Positions 5,990 through 6,084 of a stretch of DNA of 6,084 bases are shown here, piece after piece; the first letter of the stretch is position 1, and every line of letters starts with the position of its first letter. A model generated the notes under the pieces. It did not search any database. It was not told where the DNA came from and saw nothing but the letters and a program-made list of their open reading frames with translations. The DNA comes from Propionibacteriales bacterium (GTDB taxonomy: Bacteria; Actinomycetota; Actinomycetes; Propionibacteriales; Propionibacteriaceae): assembly GCA_017882655.1 (NCBI GenBank), contig JADGPB010000494.1:1-6084 (forward strand). The letters are read 5' to 3'. The translations under genes were made by a program, and so were the position numbers.

Positions 5990-6084
5990 ATGCCCTCCCG
6001 GACCGTGACCGTGACGATCAGCGATGACGCGCCCTCCGCGGACGGGACGTGGTTGGACGTGGACACGTGGGGGCGTCGTTTTTT
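5990..6084 (+). CDS. Start of a possible divergent gene, cut by the right edge
   Basis: From the ATG at 5990 the plus strand is open for 31 codons to the window end. It begins MPSRTVTVTISDD, continues with an acidic stretch and ends in an aromatic/basic run (DTWGRRFF). The first residues alternate in a way typical of a beta-strand. A GAGG lies only 3 nt before the ATG, too close for a good Shine-Dalgarno. No family is recognised. It may be the 5' end of a gene divergent from plsC or a chance ORF. The closing TTTTTT makes the last codons sensitive to a homopolymer error. Confidence 0.3.
   Translation, partial: MPSRTVTVTISDDAPSADGTWLDVDTWGRRF

Overview
The window is GC-rich throughout, roughly two thirds G+C by eye. 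It is dense with housekeeping genes that favour G/C in third codon positions, and both GTG and ATG are used as starts. With the protein families present, this points to the chromosome of a high-GC actinobacterium. A Nocardioides- or Aeromicrobium-like member of the Propionibacteriales is a guess from general resemblance, not something the sequence proves. I see no mobile element, CRISPR array, tRNA, rRNA or riboswitch.

Layout, left to right. Positions 1-1649 (minus) hold the N-terminal 549 residues of an FtsK/SpoIIIE DNA translocase, cut by the left edge: basic tail, membrane segments, linker, alpha domain and Walker A loop. Positions 1743-2690 (minus) hold a complete thiL, thiamine-monophosphate kinase. 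Positions 2853-3935 (plus) hold an apparent GT-B, GT4-like glycosyltransferase with a strong Shine-Dalgarno and no related neighbours. A near-perfect hairpin terminator at 3951-3982 lies between its stop and the convergent stop of ddl. Positions 3999-5102 (minus) hold a complete D-alanine--D-alanine ligase. It is preceded, 38 bp upstream and on the same strand, by a PlsC-type 1-acylglycerol-3-phosphate acyltransferase (5141-5926). A possible divergent ORF starts at 5990 and runs off the right edge.

How the genes fit together. plsC and ddl look like one minus-strand operon, joining phospholipid synthesis with peptidoglycan precursor synthesis. thiL and ftsK are also collinear, but the 93 bp between them holds a small hairpin and a possible leaderless promoter for ftsK, so they may be separate units. 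thiL and ftsK both have a TANNNT box just upstream of the ATG and no Shine-Dalgarno, which suggests leaderless mRNAs. The glycosyltransferase, ddl and plsC have recognisable Shine-Dalgarno sequences.

I do not see a previously undescribed multi-gene system here. The points most worth a second look are the uncharacterised lone glycosyltransferase, the departure from the usual actinobacterial ddl/thiL gene order (no gpsA, DUF3515 gene or ung in the expected places), the leaderless starts and the symmetric two-way terminator.
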